A stretch of 64,000 nt of DNA from JACRCT01 sp049841135 (lineage in GTDB: Bacteria; Myxococcota; Myxococcia; Myxococcales; UBA5297): the NCBI GenBank assembly GCA_049841135.1, contig JASGHK010000004.1, forward strand, positions 2,666,001 to 2,730,000, written 5' to 3'. Shown here one piece after another: positions 20,828 through 31,231 of the stretch (positions are counted from its first letter, which is position 1; each line of letters begins with the position of its first letter). The position numbers and the translations under genes are program-made. The notes beneath the pieces are model-generated. The model did not search any database. It had not been told where the DNA came from and saw only the letters and a program-made list of their open reading frames with translations.

Positions 20828-22006
20828 ATGGGCGATCGGCAGGTCTCAGGGCGGGTGTGCACGAACTGCGGCCAGCGCGTGAGCGCCAAGGCCGCCGGCT
20901 GCGCCGACTGCGGCGACCAGGGCCTCGTCGAGCTCGCCTACGACTTCGCCGACGTCTCGCGCTCGCTCGACCTCGCCTCGCTCGCCCGCCGCGAGCCCTG
21001 GATGTGGCGCTACAAGGAGCTCCTGCCGCTCGACGAGCTGGCGGAGCTGCCTGGACTGCAGATTGGCTTCACGCCCATCTCCGGCGCGCCCCGCCTCGCC
21101 GCGTGGGCTGGCCTCGACGCGCTACTCGTCAAGGACGAGGGCCGCAGCCCTGCCGGCACGATCGAAGACCGCGCCTCGGCGCTCTCCTGCGTCCAGGCCC
21201 GCGAGTCCGGCCGCAAGGTCCTCGCCGTGGCCTCCGGCGGCGCCGCCGCGCCCTCGCTTGCCTGCCTTTGCGCCTCGGCCGGCCAGAAGTGCGTCGTCTT
21301 CGCGCCGGACGACGCTTGTGAGACCGACCTCTGGCTCGCCTCGCTCTTCGGGGCCCTGGTCCTGCGCGTCGACGGCCCGGCCTTCGAGGCCGCCCGCCTG
21401 TGCGCCGAAGCGAGCCAGAAGCTCAAGTGGTTCGACCGCACCCCGCTCGCCGCTCCCTGGAACTTCGAGGGGCTGAAGACCGCTGGCCACGAGATTGCCG
21501 AGCAGCTGTGCGAGCGCATGCCCGACGTCGTCGCGCTCTCGGACGCCGAGGGCGGCGAGCTCGTCGCCGCCGTCGCCCGCGGGCTCGAGGAGATGCGCCG
21601 GGCCGGCCTGATCAAGACCACGCCGAAGCTCCTCGTCGTCGAGCCGGCGAGCCGCGTTCGCCTGGGCGGTGCGCTCAAGGGCCGCGGCGAGGTCGAGGCT
21701 GGCTGGGCTCGCGCCGCCAAGGCCGTCCAGGCCACCGACGGCGCCGCGCTCGCGGTGGACGACGCGGCGGTCGAGCAGGCCACGCGCGAAGCGGCGCGGC
21801 TGGCGGCGTTGGCGGTGGATACGAGCGGAGCGCGGGTGCTGGCGGGGCTCAAGCAAGCCGCCGCCAAAGGCATCATCGAGAAGGGTCGGATGGTCCTGGC
21901 GCTCGTCAGCGGTCGGGCGCGAGGCAGCGCCGAGGCCGCGCCGCGGATCGAGGTCGGGCGCGAGCTGGCGAAGGTCGAGCAGGCGGCCAGGCAGGCCGGG
22001 GTCTAG
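20828..22006 (+). CDS. Threonine-synthase-like protein lacking the PLP lysine (predicted pseudoenzyme)
   Basis: A 392-residue protein with the overall order of threonine synthase. It opens with a zinc-ribbon-like region (CTNCG and CADCG), then LLVKDEGRSPAGTIEDRA, where active homologues read GSFKDR. The Schiff-base Lys is Glu113 here. The PLP-phosphate loop is replaced by SDAEGGEL, the usual STGN turn by SGGAAA, and the C-terminal VEPASA by VDTSGAR. It therefore keeps the fold but should not bind or use PLP in the normal way. It precedes an SsnA-like amidohydrolase by 50 nt on the same strand, so the two are probably cotranscribed. The role is unknown. Confidence 0.82.
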   Translation: MGDRQVSGRVCTNCGQRVSAKAAGCADCGDQGLVELAYDFADVSRSLDLASLARREPWMWRYKELLPLDELAELPGLQIGFTPISGAPRLAAWAGLDALLVKDEGRSPAGTIEDRASALSCVQARESGRKVLAVASGGAAAPSLACLCASAGQKCVVFAPDDACETDLWLASLFGALVLRVDGPAFEAARLCAEASQKLKWFDRTPLAAPWNFEGLKTAGHEIAEQLCERMPDVVALSDAEGGELVAAVARGLEEMRRAGLIKTTPKLLVVEPASRVRLGGALKGRGEVEAGWARAAKAVQATDGAALAVDDAAVEQATREAARLAALAVDTSGARVLAGLKQAAAKGIIEKGRMVLALVSGRARGSAEAAPRIEVGRELAKVEQAARQAGV

Positions 22007-22056
22007 AGGCTTCACTTCACCACGCAGGCGGCACCACGAGAGGCGGGACACCACCC

Positions 22057-23343
22057 ATGGGCGAGCTCCTCAAAGGCGGGAAGCTGGTCGACATCGGTGA
22101 GACCACGGTCGCCGCCGAGGACTTGCGCGTCGACGGCGGCCAGATCGTCGCCCGCGGCAAGGACCTGGCCCCCGAGCCCGGCGACCGCGTCACCGAGCTG
22201 GGCGGCAAGCTGGTGATGGGCGGCCTGGTCTCGGCCCACACGCACCTCTACGCGACGCTCACCCGCGGCCTCCCCTCGCCCAACCCGCCGTGCAAGAGCC
22301 TCATCGAGTTCCTGGAGCGGGTGACCTGGAAGCTGGACCGCGCGCTCGACCTGGAGACGGTGGCGCTGGCGGCCCAGGTCGGCGCGACCGAGGCGCTGCG
22401 CTGCGGCGTCACCACCCTCGTCGATCACCACAGCTCGCCCTCCTTCATCGAAGGCTGCCTCTCGGCCGTGCGCGCTGGCGTCGACCGCGTCGGCCTGCGC
22501 GGAGCCCTGTGCTGCGAGGTCAGCGACCGGCATGGCAAGCTCGCCCGCGCCGCGGCGCTGCGCGAGACCGAGTCGTTCCTGGGCAAGGCGACCGGCCGCT
22601 TCCGTGGGATGGTCGGCGGCTACGCCTCCTTCACCATGGAGCAGGAGACGCTCGAGTCGCTCTCCGGGGTCGCCCACGACAAGCAGGCCGGAGTCCACCT
22701 CCACGCCGGCGAGTCGCTCGAGGACGAGCAGCGCTCGGTCAAGCAGTACCAGCACGGCGTCATCGAGCGCCTGAGCGAGGCGAAGCTCCTGGGCCCGAAG
22801 ACCGTCCTCGCCCACTGCATCCACTTCGAATGGCGGGACTTCTCCGAGGTCCAGACCGCCGGCACCTGGCTCGCCCACTGCCCGCGCTCGGACATGGCGC
22901 GGGGCGCGGGCTATGCCCCGGCCGGCAAGTTCGGCAACCGCAAGGCACTGGGCACCGACGGCCTGGGCGGCGACATCCTGGCGGAGGGACAGGCGGCGTA
23001 CCTGCGCGGCGAGGAGGCGGGGTTCGGCATCGACCTCGGGCGCTGGCACGCTGGCGGCCAGAACCTGGCGAGCGAGCTCTTCGGCGCGCGCATCGGCTCG
23101 CTCCATCCGGGCGCCGTCGCCGACCTCGTCGTCCTCGACTACCCTGCCGCCACGCCGATCATCGACGAGACCCTCACCGCGCACCTGGCCCTGGGCATCA
23201 CCTCGTCGCACGTGGACGCGGTCATGGTCGACGGGCTGTGGCGACTGTGGGCGCGCGAGGTGCTCAGCTTCGACGAGGCCGAGCTGCGGGCCAAGGCCGA
23301 AGGCGCCGCGCGCCGGCTCTGGAGCCGGATGAAGGAGCTGTAG
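22057..23343 (+). CDS. SsnA-like amidohydrolase
   Basis: A 428-residue metal-dependent hydrolase of the cytosine-deaminase/atrazine-chlorohydrolase superfamily. The metal ligands are seen in VSAHTHLYATLTRG, VHLHAGES, LAHCIHF and GTDGLGGD. The phrase MGGLVSAHTHLYATLTRGLP and the DHHSSPSFIEG segment match SsnA, a protein linked in E. coli and clostridia to selenium-dependent molybdenum hydroxylase operons and purine catabolism. No other member of that operon is visible here. The start at 22057 follows GAGAGGCGGG. It sits directly after the PLP-pseudoenzyme gene and converges with the DsbA-like gene 6 nt downstream. The substrate is not known. Confidence 0.82.
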   Translation: MGELLKGGKLVDIGETTVAAEDLRVDGGQIVARGKDLAPEPGDRVTELGGKLVMGGLVSAHTHLYATLTRGLPSPNPPCKSLIEFLERVTWKLDRALDLETVALAAQVGATEALRCGVTTLVDHHSSPSFIEGCLSAVRAGVDRVGLRGALCCEVSDRHGKLARAAALRETESFLGKATGRFRGMVGGYASFTMEQETLESLSGVAHDKQAGVHLHAGESLEDEQRSVKQYQHGVIERLSEAKLLGPKTVLAHCIHFEWRDFSEVQTAGTWLAHCPRSDMARGAGYAPAGKFGNRKALGTDGLGGDILAEGQAAYLRGEEAGFGIDLGRWHAGGQNLASELFGARIGSLHPGAVADLVVLDYPAATPIIDETLTAHLALGITSSHVDAVMVDGLWRLWAREVLSFDEAELRAKAEGAARRLWSRMKEL

Positions 23344-23349
23344 GCCCCG

Positions 23350-24033
23350 TCACTGCCCCAGCACGACCTGGTCGTAGTACCTCGCCCGGTCGATGCCGCT
23401 CGCCTTGGCCTTGGCCAGCTCGCGGTCGATGAGCGACTGGAACGTCTCCAGCGACTCGGCGCCGACGATGGCGTAGCCGTTCACGAAGAAGGTCGGCGTG
23501 CCGCTGACGCCCACCTCGTCCGACAGGGCCACGTCGCGGTCGATGGCGTCCTTCGCCACCGTCGACGACCGGCAGCTCGACCAGGCCGCGACGTCCAGGC
23601 CGAGGCTCTGGGCGTCCGCCTGCAGGTCGGCGTCGCTCAGCTTCGAGTTGTCGCTGAAGAGCAGGTCGTACATCTCCCAGAACTTGCCCTGCTCCCCGGC
23701 ACAGTAGGCGGCCAGCGCTGCCGGCATCGCGTGCTCGTGGAAGGACAGCGGCAGGTGCTTGAAGACCACCCGCAGGTCCGTCGACGGATAGGCCTGCACG
23801 ACCTGCTGCACCGTGCCGGCCGCGCGGGCGCAGTACGGGCACTGGAAGTCGGCGAACTCGACCAGCGTCACCCAGGCGTCGCTGGGGCCCCGCTGCGGCG
23901 AGCCTGCGACGGGAACGCGCGACGGCCGCTCTCCGTCGCAGCCCGCGAGCACGAGGGCCGAGAGCAGCGTCAGCAACAGGGCCTTGATCGTCGTCCTCCC
24001 GCCGGACGGGCACATCTGGCGCAGCGCCTTCAT
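23350..24033 (-). CDS. DsbA-family thioredoxin-fold lipoprotein
   Basis: A 227-residue envelope protein. A lipoprotein signal (TLLSALVLAGC) is followed by a DsbA-like domain. The active site is FQCPYCA, and the cis-Pro loop is VSGTPTFFVNG. It probably oxidises or isomerises disulphides in exported proteins, which fits the many Cys-rich lipoproteins in the neighbourhood. Its ATG at 24033 overlaps the stop of the upstream peptidase gene (ATGA), so translation is likely coupled. The C-terminus ends normally. No DsbB/VKOR partner is in the window. Confidence 0.9.
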   Translation of the reverse strand: MKALRQMCPSGGRTTIKALLLTLLSALVLAGCDGERPSRVPVAGSPQRGPSDAWVTLVEFADFQCPYCARAAGTVQQVVQAYPSTDLRVVFKHLPLSFHEHAMPAALAAYCAGEQGKFWEMYDLLFSDNSKLSDADLQADAQSLGLDVAAWSSCRSSTVAKDAIDRDVALSDEVGVSGTPTFFVNGYAIVGAESLETFQSLIDRELAKAKASGIDRARYYDQVVLGQ

Positions 24034-25731
24034 GGCCCCGCCTTGGCCGGAGCGGCCGGCGTCGTGGCCAGGAGCGCCTCGAGCCCGGCCGCGAACGGCT
24101 CGACCTCCAGCCCCTTGGCCCCCGCGGACCGAACCAGCTCCTCGACCGTCGGCTGCGAGCCGGGCGCGAACCAGCCGGCGATCCGCGCCCCCGCCTTGGC
24201 GTCCGCCCACCACTTGGGGCCCAGCTCGGCCGCGAGCGCCGAGCGCAGCTGCGCCGCCGCGAGCAGGCCGCGCAGGTGGTCGGCCGCGGCGAGGTCGTCG
24301 TCGTTGTCCGTGAGCCAGCGGTTGCCGTCCTCCGCGTCGGCCGGGAAGCCCAGCGCCCGGGACATGATCTGCCGATAGGCCTCCTCCGGCGTCCCCTGCA
24401 GCGTCCCGCCGCGCCAGCCGATTTCGAACAGCAGCCGTCCCGCGAACCGCCGCACGAGCATCAGCTTGCGCAGCGCGCTCACCTTGGCGTGGGGCGCGAG
24501 CTTGGCCGGCGGCAGGCCGAGCGCTTCCACGAAGGCCGGATCGTCGAGCACGTCCTCGAGGAGGTACCCCGCCGCTTCGGCGACCGCTCCGGCGCCGAAC
24601 CAAGCGAACTCGGGCACCTCGGTCTTGATGGCGGCCGCCTGGATTGCGTGGCCCGCCTCGTGGAAGGACTGCGCCGCAGCGCCCAGCCCTGGCGCCGCCC
24701 GCAGCGACAGCCGGACATCCTTCCCACCGGCCACGCTGACCGCGAGCGCCCGCGGGTTGCGCCGCAGGTGGGGCGCGCCGTCGACCTTGAGCGCCGGCAG
24801 CGCCGCGGAGTCCAGCCCCATGCGCGCGAGCGCCGCCGTCAGCGCCTCCACCGACTTCTCCTTGGGGAAGAAGGTGTCCACGTCCCCGGTGCGCACGATT
24901 CGCGGGACGTCGCTGCGCCTCACCGCGGTCAGCTCCAGCGCCAGCTCCTTCTTGCACCGCTCCTTCAGCGCCGCCAGGTAGCTCGCCTCGGTCCGGGTGA
25001 GCACCTGCTCGGCCAGCGCCGCTAGCGCCGCCGGATCATCGACGCGGCGCTGCGCCGCCTCGAAGGCGAGCGTGTTCGAATAGCCGGCCGCGGCGACCGC
25101 CTCGGCGAGCTTCTTCTCGCGCTGCTGCAGCGCCGACTCCAGCTTGCGCACCACGGGATGGGCCGCCTGGTAGGTCTTGCGACGCTTGCCGGTGTGCCCC
25201 TCCGTGGAGAGCGCCATTCCGAGCTTCGCGGAACGGAAGCTCCTGCCCGTCGACCGACACCGTGGAGGTCGCGACCAGATGGGCGACGGCGTCGGCCGAA
25301 TCGGCGGTGGCGCGGGCGACGAGCTCGCCAACCAGGAAGAGCTCCAGCGAGCGGAGCGCCCGCTCCTGCGCCGGGTCGGAGGTCTTGGCGCGCAGCGCCT
25401 GCACCTTCTTGAGGGCGTCCGGCGCGAACAGCGCCTCCCGGCCCTTGGCCGCCGCCGCGTAGTCGACCGCCTCTCCCTGGGCCCAGCTCTTCCAGGTCAG
25501 CTCCGCCTGGGCCTGCAGCAGCGCCGCGGCCGCCTCGCGTAGCGCCTGGACGTCCTTCTTCAGCGCCGCGTCGGGATCGGGCGGTGGAGGCGGCGGCTCG
25601 GCAGGCTGGGCGGGCGCCGAGGTGGCCGCCTTGGCCGGCTCGGGCGAGGACGACGAAGACGAGCTCGTCGTCGCGCAGGCGACCCCGAGCAGGGCGGCGA
25701 AGGTGGGCAACAGCGGCGACGCACGGCGCAT
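24030..25731 (-). CDS. Zinc metallopeptidase lipoprotein (M3-like HEAGH), frameshifted
   Basis: The N-terminal frame begins at ATG 25731 with a lipoprotein signal (FAALLGVACATT), then a Ser/Pro linker and alpha-helical sequence. It slips near 25220; removing one base (GAAGCTC to GAGCTC, minus strand) joins PFRE to LGMALSTEGHTGKRR. The second part has the zinc site SFHEAGHAIQAA and downstream Glu residues that could supply the third ligand. The layout resembles M3-type oligopeptidases, mostly helical with a late HExxH, but the family assignment is tentative. Corrected length is 566 residues. It is translationally coupled to the DsbA-like gene. Confidence 0.75.
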
Positions 25732-25806
25732 GAGGTGGCCCCGGGAGGTTGATGCGGCAGGGACATTGCTGATAGCTGAACGCTCTCCGACTTCAAGGGG
25801 AAAAGC

Positions 25807-26840
<1,034 letters not shown>

Positions 26841-26844
<4 letters not shown>

Positions 26845-27245
26845 GAGCCCTCGCCACCGCGGCCTTCGCCGTCACCCTCGCGCTGTCCGCCTGCAACGAC
26901 CCCAAGCCCAAGCCGGCGCCCGTCGCCGAGGCCAAGCCTGCTGCAATGCAGCAACCCGCGGCCGCGCAGCCGGCTCCCGAGGCCCAGAAAGGCTCCGACA
27001 TGGACGCCCAGCTCGCCGCCCTCGACCAGGCGCTCGCGGAGGCCGGAAAGACCGGCACCCGCGCCGGGGAGCTGTACGAGAAGAAGGGCGACCTCCTCGC
27101 CTCCGCCGCTCGGAAGGACGAAGCGATCGCCGCCTACGAGGAGGCCGCGCGCGCCTACGGCCAGAGCCCCGAGGCCACGACCATGCCCATCGCCCGGTCG
27201 AACCGCGCCAAGGAGAAGGCCGCCGCGCTCAAGGCCGCCCAGTAG
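26841..27245 (+). CDS. Small TPR-like lipoprotein
   Basis: A 134-residue protein starting with GTG 26841, which overlaps the EpmA stop; AGGAGG lies 7-8 nt upstream. A lipoprotein signal (FAVTLALSAC) leads into a Lys/Pro/Ala linker. Helices with the ELYEKKGDLLASAARKDEAI and AYEEAARAYGQ pattern of a TPR-like pair complete the protein. It is probably an outer-membrane lipoprotein that binds a partner. Its coupling to epmA has no evident functional reason. Confidence 0.8.
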
Positions 27246-27335
27246 CGCCTTGCTGCGCTGCACCAAATCTCCTTGATTCGCTCCTCCGGAGCCGGTAGAT
27301 CCGACGGCCTCGTTCCGCCTTCCCCCGGAGGAGCC

Positions 27336-28253
27336 ATGCTCAAGAAGCTCGACCTCGGTCCGCACGCCACCCTCTTCGCCGAGCCCACGCCGCTGGGCCT
27401 CATCGGCCTGGCCGTCGGCTGCGCGGCGCTGACCCCCATCGCCTTCGGGATGTCGCTGACGCCCGCGGGGCTGAAGACCGCGGCGATGTTCTGCCTGCTC
27501 TTCGGCGCGGGCGGGCAGTTCCTGTGCGGCATGCTCAACTTCGCCAACAAGAACCTGTGGGGCGGGACCATCTTCACCGCCTTCTCCTTCAACTGGCTCA
27601 TGAACTGGTGGGGGCTGGACTCCGCCACCGCCGCGGCCGAGAAGGTCGGCACCGGGCTCGTCTACAGCGGCTTCGCCGCGGACCACGGGATCCTGCTCGC
27701 CGTCGACACCCTCTTCCTGGTGCTCTTCATCTTCCTGACCTACGGCTTCGGCTTCTTCAGCAAGCTACTCTTCCTCTTCCTGCTCGACATCGACCTGCTC
27801 TACGTCTGCAAGGTCGTCGCCGGCTTCACCGGGACCAAGGCGCTGGCCTTGCCTATCGCCGTGTTCACGGTCGGCCTGGGCGTCATCGCCGTCTACATCG
27901 CGCTGGCGATGATGCTCAACCCGACCGTCGGCAAGGCGCTCTTCAAGTTCCCGGGCCCGATGTTCCTCGCCCCGGCCAAGCCCGGCTTCGACTTCACCGT
28001 CCGCCGCGCCATCTTCGACGCGCTCTACGACCACTTCCGCCAGAGCGCCTTCGAGCCGCTGCCGCTGGCCGCGCTGGAGAAGGCCACCAAGGCCAAGGCC
28101 GGTGAGAAGAGCATCCTGCCCGACCTGCACTACCTGGCCGAGCGCGGCGGGCTGGTCCTGAACCTCTCTGGCGGGAAGGTCGATTCCGTGCGGCTGTCCG
28201 CCGACGGCATCGACACCTACGAGGTCGATGTGCTGCGCAAGAACGCGGCGTAA
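27336..28253 (+). CDS. Acetate-uptake (GPR1/FUN34/YaaH) transporter-like protein with extra C-terminal domain
   Basis: A 305-residue membrane protein. Six hydrophobic segments cover residues ~15-205, with the family pattern LGLIGLAVGCAALTPIAFG, FGAGGQFLCGMLNFANKNLW and FSFNWLMNWWGL. Family members (SatP, Ady2) carry acetate or succinate with protons. Residues ~215-305 are a soluble extension absent from SatP; its ILPDLHYLAERGGLV, then VRLSADGIDTYEVD, looks like a winged-helix hairpin. GGAGGAG stands 3-4 nt before ATG 27336. A hairpin ends the unit. The extension could regulate transport or sense a ligand; this is inference. Confidence 0.78.
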   Translation: MLKKLDLGPHATLFAEPTPLGLIGLAVGCAALTPIAFGMSLTPAGLKTAAMFCLLFGAGGQFLCGMLNFANKNLWGGTIFTAFSFNWLMNWWGLDSATAAAEKVGTGLVYSGFAADHGILLAVDTLFLVLFIFLTYGFGFFSKLLFLFLLDIDLLYVCKVVAGFTGTKALALPIAVFTVGLGVIAVYIALAMMLNPTVGKALFKFPGPMFLAPAKPGFDFTVRRAIFDALYDHFRQSAFEPLPLAALEKATKAKAGEKSILPDLHYLAERGGLVLNLSGGKVDSVRLSADGIDTYEVDVLRKNAA

Positions 28254-28271
28254 CGGGAGCGATTGAAGGCG

Positions 28272-28304
28272 AGAGCCCGGTCCAGCAGCGCTGGACCGGG
28301 CTCT
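28272..28304. terminator. Strong hairpin between convergent genes
   Basis: A perfect 15-bp stem (AGAGCCCGGTCCAGC with its complement) and a 3-nt loop, 19 nt after the transporter-like gene. No T-run follows on the plus strand. It stands between converging genes and probably blocks read-through both ways. Confidence 0.7.
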
Positions 28305-28371
28305 GCCATTTCCTGAGCTTTTGGAGGCCCAAGGTCGGTGGAGGCAGCCCTCCGTGGCTGCGCTCCGCCGC

Positions 28372-29814
28372 CTACTTCTTCTCCGGCGCCTCCACCGTCG
28401 CCTTGCGCGCCTCGAGCAGCGCCATCACGCTCTCGAGCAGCCCGGTCAGCTGGCTCGCGGGCCCGCCGTCGCCGGAGATGCTCACGCTGCGCAGCTCCTT
28501 GGGCGCGGGCAGCTTCGAGGCGATCTCCGGCAGCTTGGCGATGAGCTGTGTGCGGACGTTGGCCTCGGAGAGCTGGTTCTCGATCTCGCGCTTGGTCTTG
28601 AGCAGCGCCAGCTCGCGCTCGGCGATGGCCGTCTTGGCCTTGCTCGCCTCCTCCTCCAGCGCCAGCGTGGCCTGCGCCATCGCCTTCTTGCGGTCCGCCT
28701 CGGCCAGGTCGTGCGCCTTCTGCTGCGCCAGCGTGGCCACGTCCGCCTTCAGCCGCTTCTCCTCGGTCTCCATCTTGTGCAGCGCCAGCTCCAGCTCGCC
28801 CTGCTGCTTGGCCTTCTGCGTCGCGTTCTTCTCCACGATGGCGTTGCGCTCGGTCTCCAGCTCCACCTTGGAGCGGCGGGCGGCCTCGGCCTGGCTGCGG
28901 TCGTAGGTCTCGCGCTCGGCCTCGGCGCGGTTCTTGGAGATGGCGCGCTCGGTCTCGATCTCCGCGGTCTCGCGCGCCTGGCGGATCTCCAGCTCGCGCG
29001 AGGCGATCTGGCGCTCGGTCTCCAGCTCGGCCATGCGCGCCAGCCGCTCGCGCTCGGCGCGGAAGGGCTTCTGCAGGTTCTCCCAGAGCCGGGTGCTGGA
29101 GACGACCGCCTCCTTGATCTGCACGGTCACGATCTTCAGGCCCAGGCCGCTGCCCTTGTTCCCCTCGGCCACCCCGCGCAGGCGGGTCGTCAGCTCCTCG
29201 ATGATGGGCTGCTTGTCGGCCAGCACCTCGTCGATCCGCAACGTGGCGACCTTGTCCTTGATGGCCGCCTCCGCCTGCTCGCGCAGCTGGACGTTGACGA
29301 TGCGCATTGGGTCTTCGGTGTCCGAGAAGTCGAGCTTTTTGTAGGCCGTCTCGATGTCGTCGATGATCCACTGCACGTAGGCCTGCACCAGGATCCCCTG
29401 CCGCTCGGTGCAGATGCAGCGCGCATTGATGACGATGGTCTGCATCGCCGCGGGGATGATGAGGAACGCGTCGGTGTACGGGTTGAACGAGAAGCTGACG
29501 CCCATCCCGATGTGCACCGGCTTCTCGGCGCCCCGTCGCGTGTGCACCACGTAGACGTTGGGCGGCACCACCACCGTCTTCCAGCGCCACCAGCCGGTGA
29601 TGCGGAAGTCCACGCCGCGGCCCGCCCCGCCCCCGCCGGCGTCCCCGCCCATCGGCTCCGGAGCCGCGGCGCGCGCCGGAGCCGGCACGTTCATCGCCTG
29701 CTGCATCGGCATCTGCGACATCGGCATGGCGCGCTTGCGCTTGAGGTCGGACTCGACCTTCTGCTGCCGCTGCAGGACCTCGCCGAGATAGGAGTTCGAC
29801 TCGCTCGCGCTCAT
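28372..29814 (-). CDS. SPFH/Band 7 (flotillin-like) protein
   Basis: A 480-residue protein. After a Pro/Ala-rich N-terminal 70 residues there is an SPFH domain (ITGWWRWKTVVVPPNVYVVH to ~residue 260). A long coiled coil (residues ~265-430) is rich in Glu/Arg/Ala, as in flotillins and stomatin-like proteins. There is no classical transmembrane helix at the N-terminus, so membrane attachment may be peripheral. Such proteins scaffold membrane microdomains, or here perhaps a cytoplasmic assembly. The gene is alone on its strand with a short leader; it converges on the transporter-like gene. Confidence 0.87.
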   Translation of the reverse strand: MSASESNSYLGEVLQRQQKVESDLKRKRAMPMSQMPMQQAMNVPAPARAAAPEPMGGDAGGGGAGRGVDFRITGWWRWKTVVVPPNVYVVHTRRGAEKPVHIGMGVSFSFNPYTDAFLIIPAAMQTIVINARCICTERQGILVQAYVQWIIDDIETAYKKLDFSDTEDPMRIVNVQLREQAEAAIKDKVATLRIDEVLADKQPIIEELTTRLRGVAEGNKGSGLGLKIVTVQIKEAVVSSTRLWENLQKPFRAERERLARMAELETERQIASRELEIRQARETAEIETERAISKNRAEAERETYDRSQAEAARRSKVELETERNAIVEKNATQKAKQQGELELALHKMETEEKRLKADVATLAQQKAHDLAEADRKKAMAQATLALEEEASKAKTAIAERELALLKTKREIENQLSEANVRTQLIAKLPEIASKLPAPKELRSVSISGDGGPASQLTGLLESVMALLEARKATVEAPEKK

Positions 29815-29996
29815 GGGGCTCCTTGCTTGCTGGAGGGAGCGCCCATGCTAGCCCATCGCCCCGCCGCGCTGCTGTCGGCCGCCGGACACTCTGCGCCGCC
29901 CCATTCCGCCACACCCGTCGTCGCCTTGCCTGCGGCCTGTTTGGGCGTTCCAACGGGCGCCTTTCACTCAACCCGCAAGTTGCACTGGAGGCCTCC

Positions 29997-31226
29997 TTGA
30001 CCCGGCTCGCCGACTTCGTCGTCTTCCATGATCCCGCCGTGGCTGCCCGCTACGCCCACGACAAGATCCCCATGACGACCCTGTTCGAGGCGTACCTCGA
30101 CAACCAGGCGGACATCCCGGACATGGAGGCCTTCCTCGACGCGCGCGGCGACCTCGTCCGCTACACGCTGACCGAGGACCACGTGAAGTTCTTCTTCACG
30201 CGCTTCATCCCCGAGGTGGCCATCCACTCCAAGAAGCAGGACGAGCGGATCGTGCGCGACCACTACGACCGCGGCGACGACTTCTTCGAGTTCTTCCTGG
30301 GCGACCGCATGGTCTACACCAGCGGCATCTTCACCGACGAGAAGCAGCCGCTGGAGGCCGCCCAGGACCGCAAGATCGACCTCGTCTGCCAGAAGCTGAT
30401 GCTGGAGAAGGGCGAGCGCCTGCTCGACATCGGCTGCGGCTGGGGCACGCTGGCGCTGCGCGCGGCCAAGGTGTGGGGCGCGGACTCCACCGGCGTCACC
30501 ATCGCCAAGAACCAGACCGCGTTCGGCAACCGCCGGATTGAGCAGGCCGGGGTGAAGGACCGGGCGCGCATCCTCTGCTCGGACTACCGCGACATCCCGC
30601 GCCAGAAGTTCGACAAGATCTCCAGCCTGGAGATGGTCGAGCACGTGGGCGTCAAGAACCTCCCCGCCTTCTTCGACCTCGTCTACGACCTGCTCTCCGA
30701 CGACGGCCTCTTCCTCCTGCAGTGGACCGGCCTGCGCCGCGGCGGGGCCCAGGGCGTGCCGGTCATCGGCCTGCGGCCCGAGGACCTCATCTGGGGCCTG
30801 TTCATGAACAAGTACATCTTCGCCGGCGCCGACGCGTCGCTGCCGCTGAGCGAGATGGTCAAGGCCATGGAGAAAGCGGGCTTCGAGGTGCAGAGCGCGG
30901 AGAACGTCTCCATCCACTACGCGCTGACCATCCAGCGCTGGCACCAGAACTGGGTCGCGCGCCGCGCCGAGGTGCTCGCCACCTACGGCGAGCGCTGGTA
31001 CCGGCTGTGGCACCTGTTCCTGGCCTGGAGCTGGCGCATCGCACGGCAGGGCAACGCCGCGTGCTTCCAGATCGTCGCCAACAAGAACCTCGACTCGTTC
31101 GATCGGACCCGGTTCGTCGGCTATGAAATGGGCCGCGCGGTCCAGAAGCCCGAGGCGCCGGCGCAGGTCTTCCCGCCGGCGTCCAACTTCATCGAGAGCC
31201 CGGTGCGCACGGCGACGGCGGCCTGA
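29997..31226 (+). CDS. Cyclopropane-fatty-acyl-phospholipid-synthase-like methyltransferase
   Basis: A 409-residue SAM-dependent enzyme. The substrate-entry segment (HYDRGDDFFEFFLGDRMVYT) and motif I (LLDIGCGWGTLALRAAK) fit the CFA-synthase family, which methylates lipid acyl chains, and EMVEHVGVKN is the matching active-site loop. The chosen start is TTG 29997, with GGAGG 5-6 nt upstream; the open frame goes back to 29823 without similarity. Exact chemistry (cyclopropane, methyl branch or another lipid) cannot be read from sequence. It is divergent from the SPFH gene. Confidence 0.82.
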   Translation: MTRLADFVVFHDPAVAARYAHDKIPMTTLFEAYLDNQADIPDMEAFLDARGDLVRYTLTEDHVKFFFTRFIPEVAIHSKKQDERIVRDHYDRGDDFFEFFLGDRMVYTSGIFTDEKQPLEAAQDRKIDLVCQKLMLEKGERLLDIGCGWGTLALRAAKVWGADSTGVTIAKNQTAFGNRRIEQAGVKDRARILCSDYRDIPRQKFDKISSLEMVEHVGVKNLPAFFDLVYDLLSDDGLFLLQWTGLRRGGAQGVPVIGLRPEDLIWGLFMNKYIFAGADASLPLSEMVKAMEKAGFEVQSAENVSIHYALTIQRWHQNWVARRAEVLATYGERWYRLWHLFLAWSWRIARQGNAACFQIVANKNLDSFDRTRFVGYEMGRAVQKPEAPAQVFPPASNFIESPVRTATAA

Positions 31227-31231
31227 GCGCC

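Noticed and set aside
28321..30000. A 559-residue plus-strand frame opposite the SPFH gene
   Set aside because: The sequence is low-complexity Leu/Gly/Arg, the complement of a coiled coil, while the minus strand has a clear SPFH family match.
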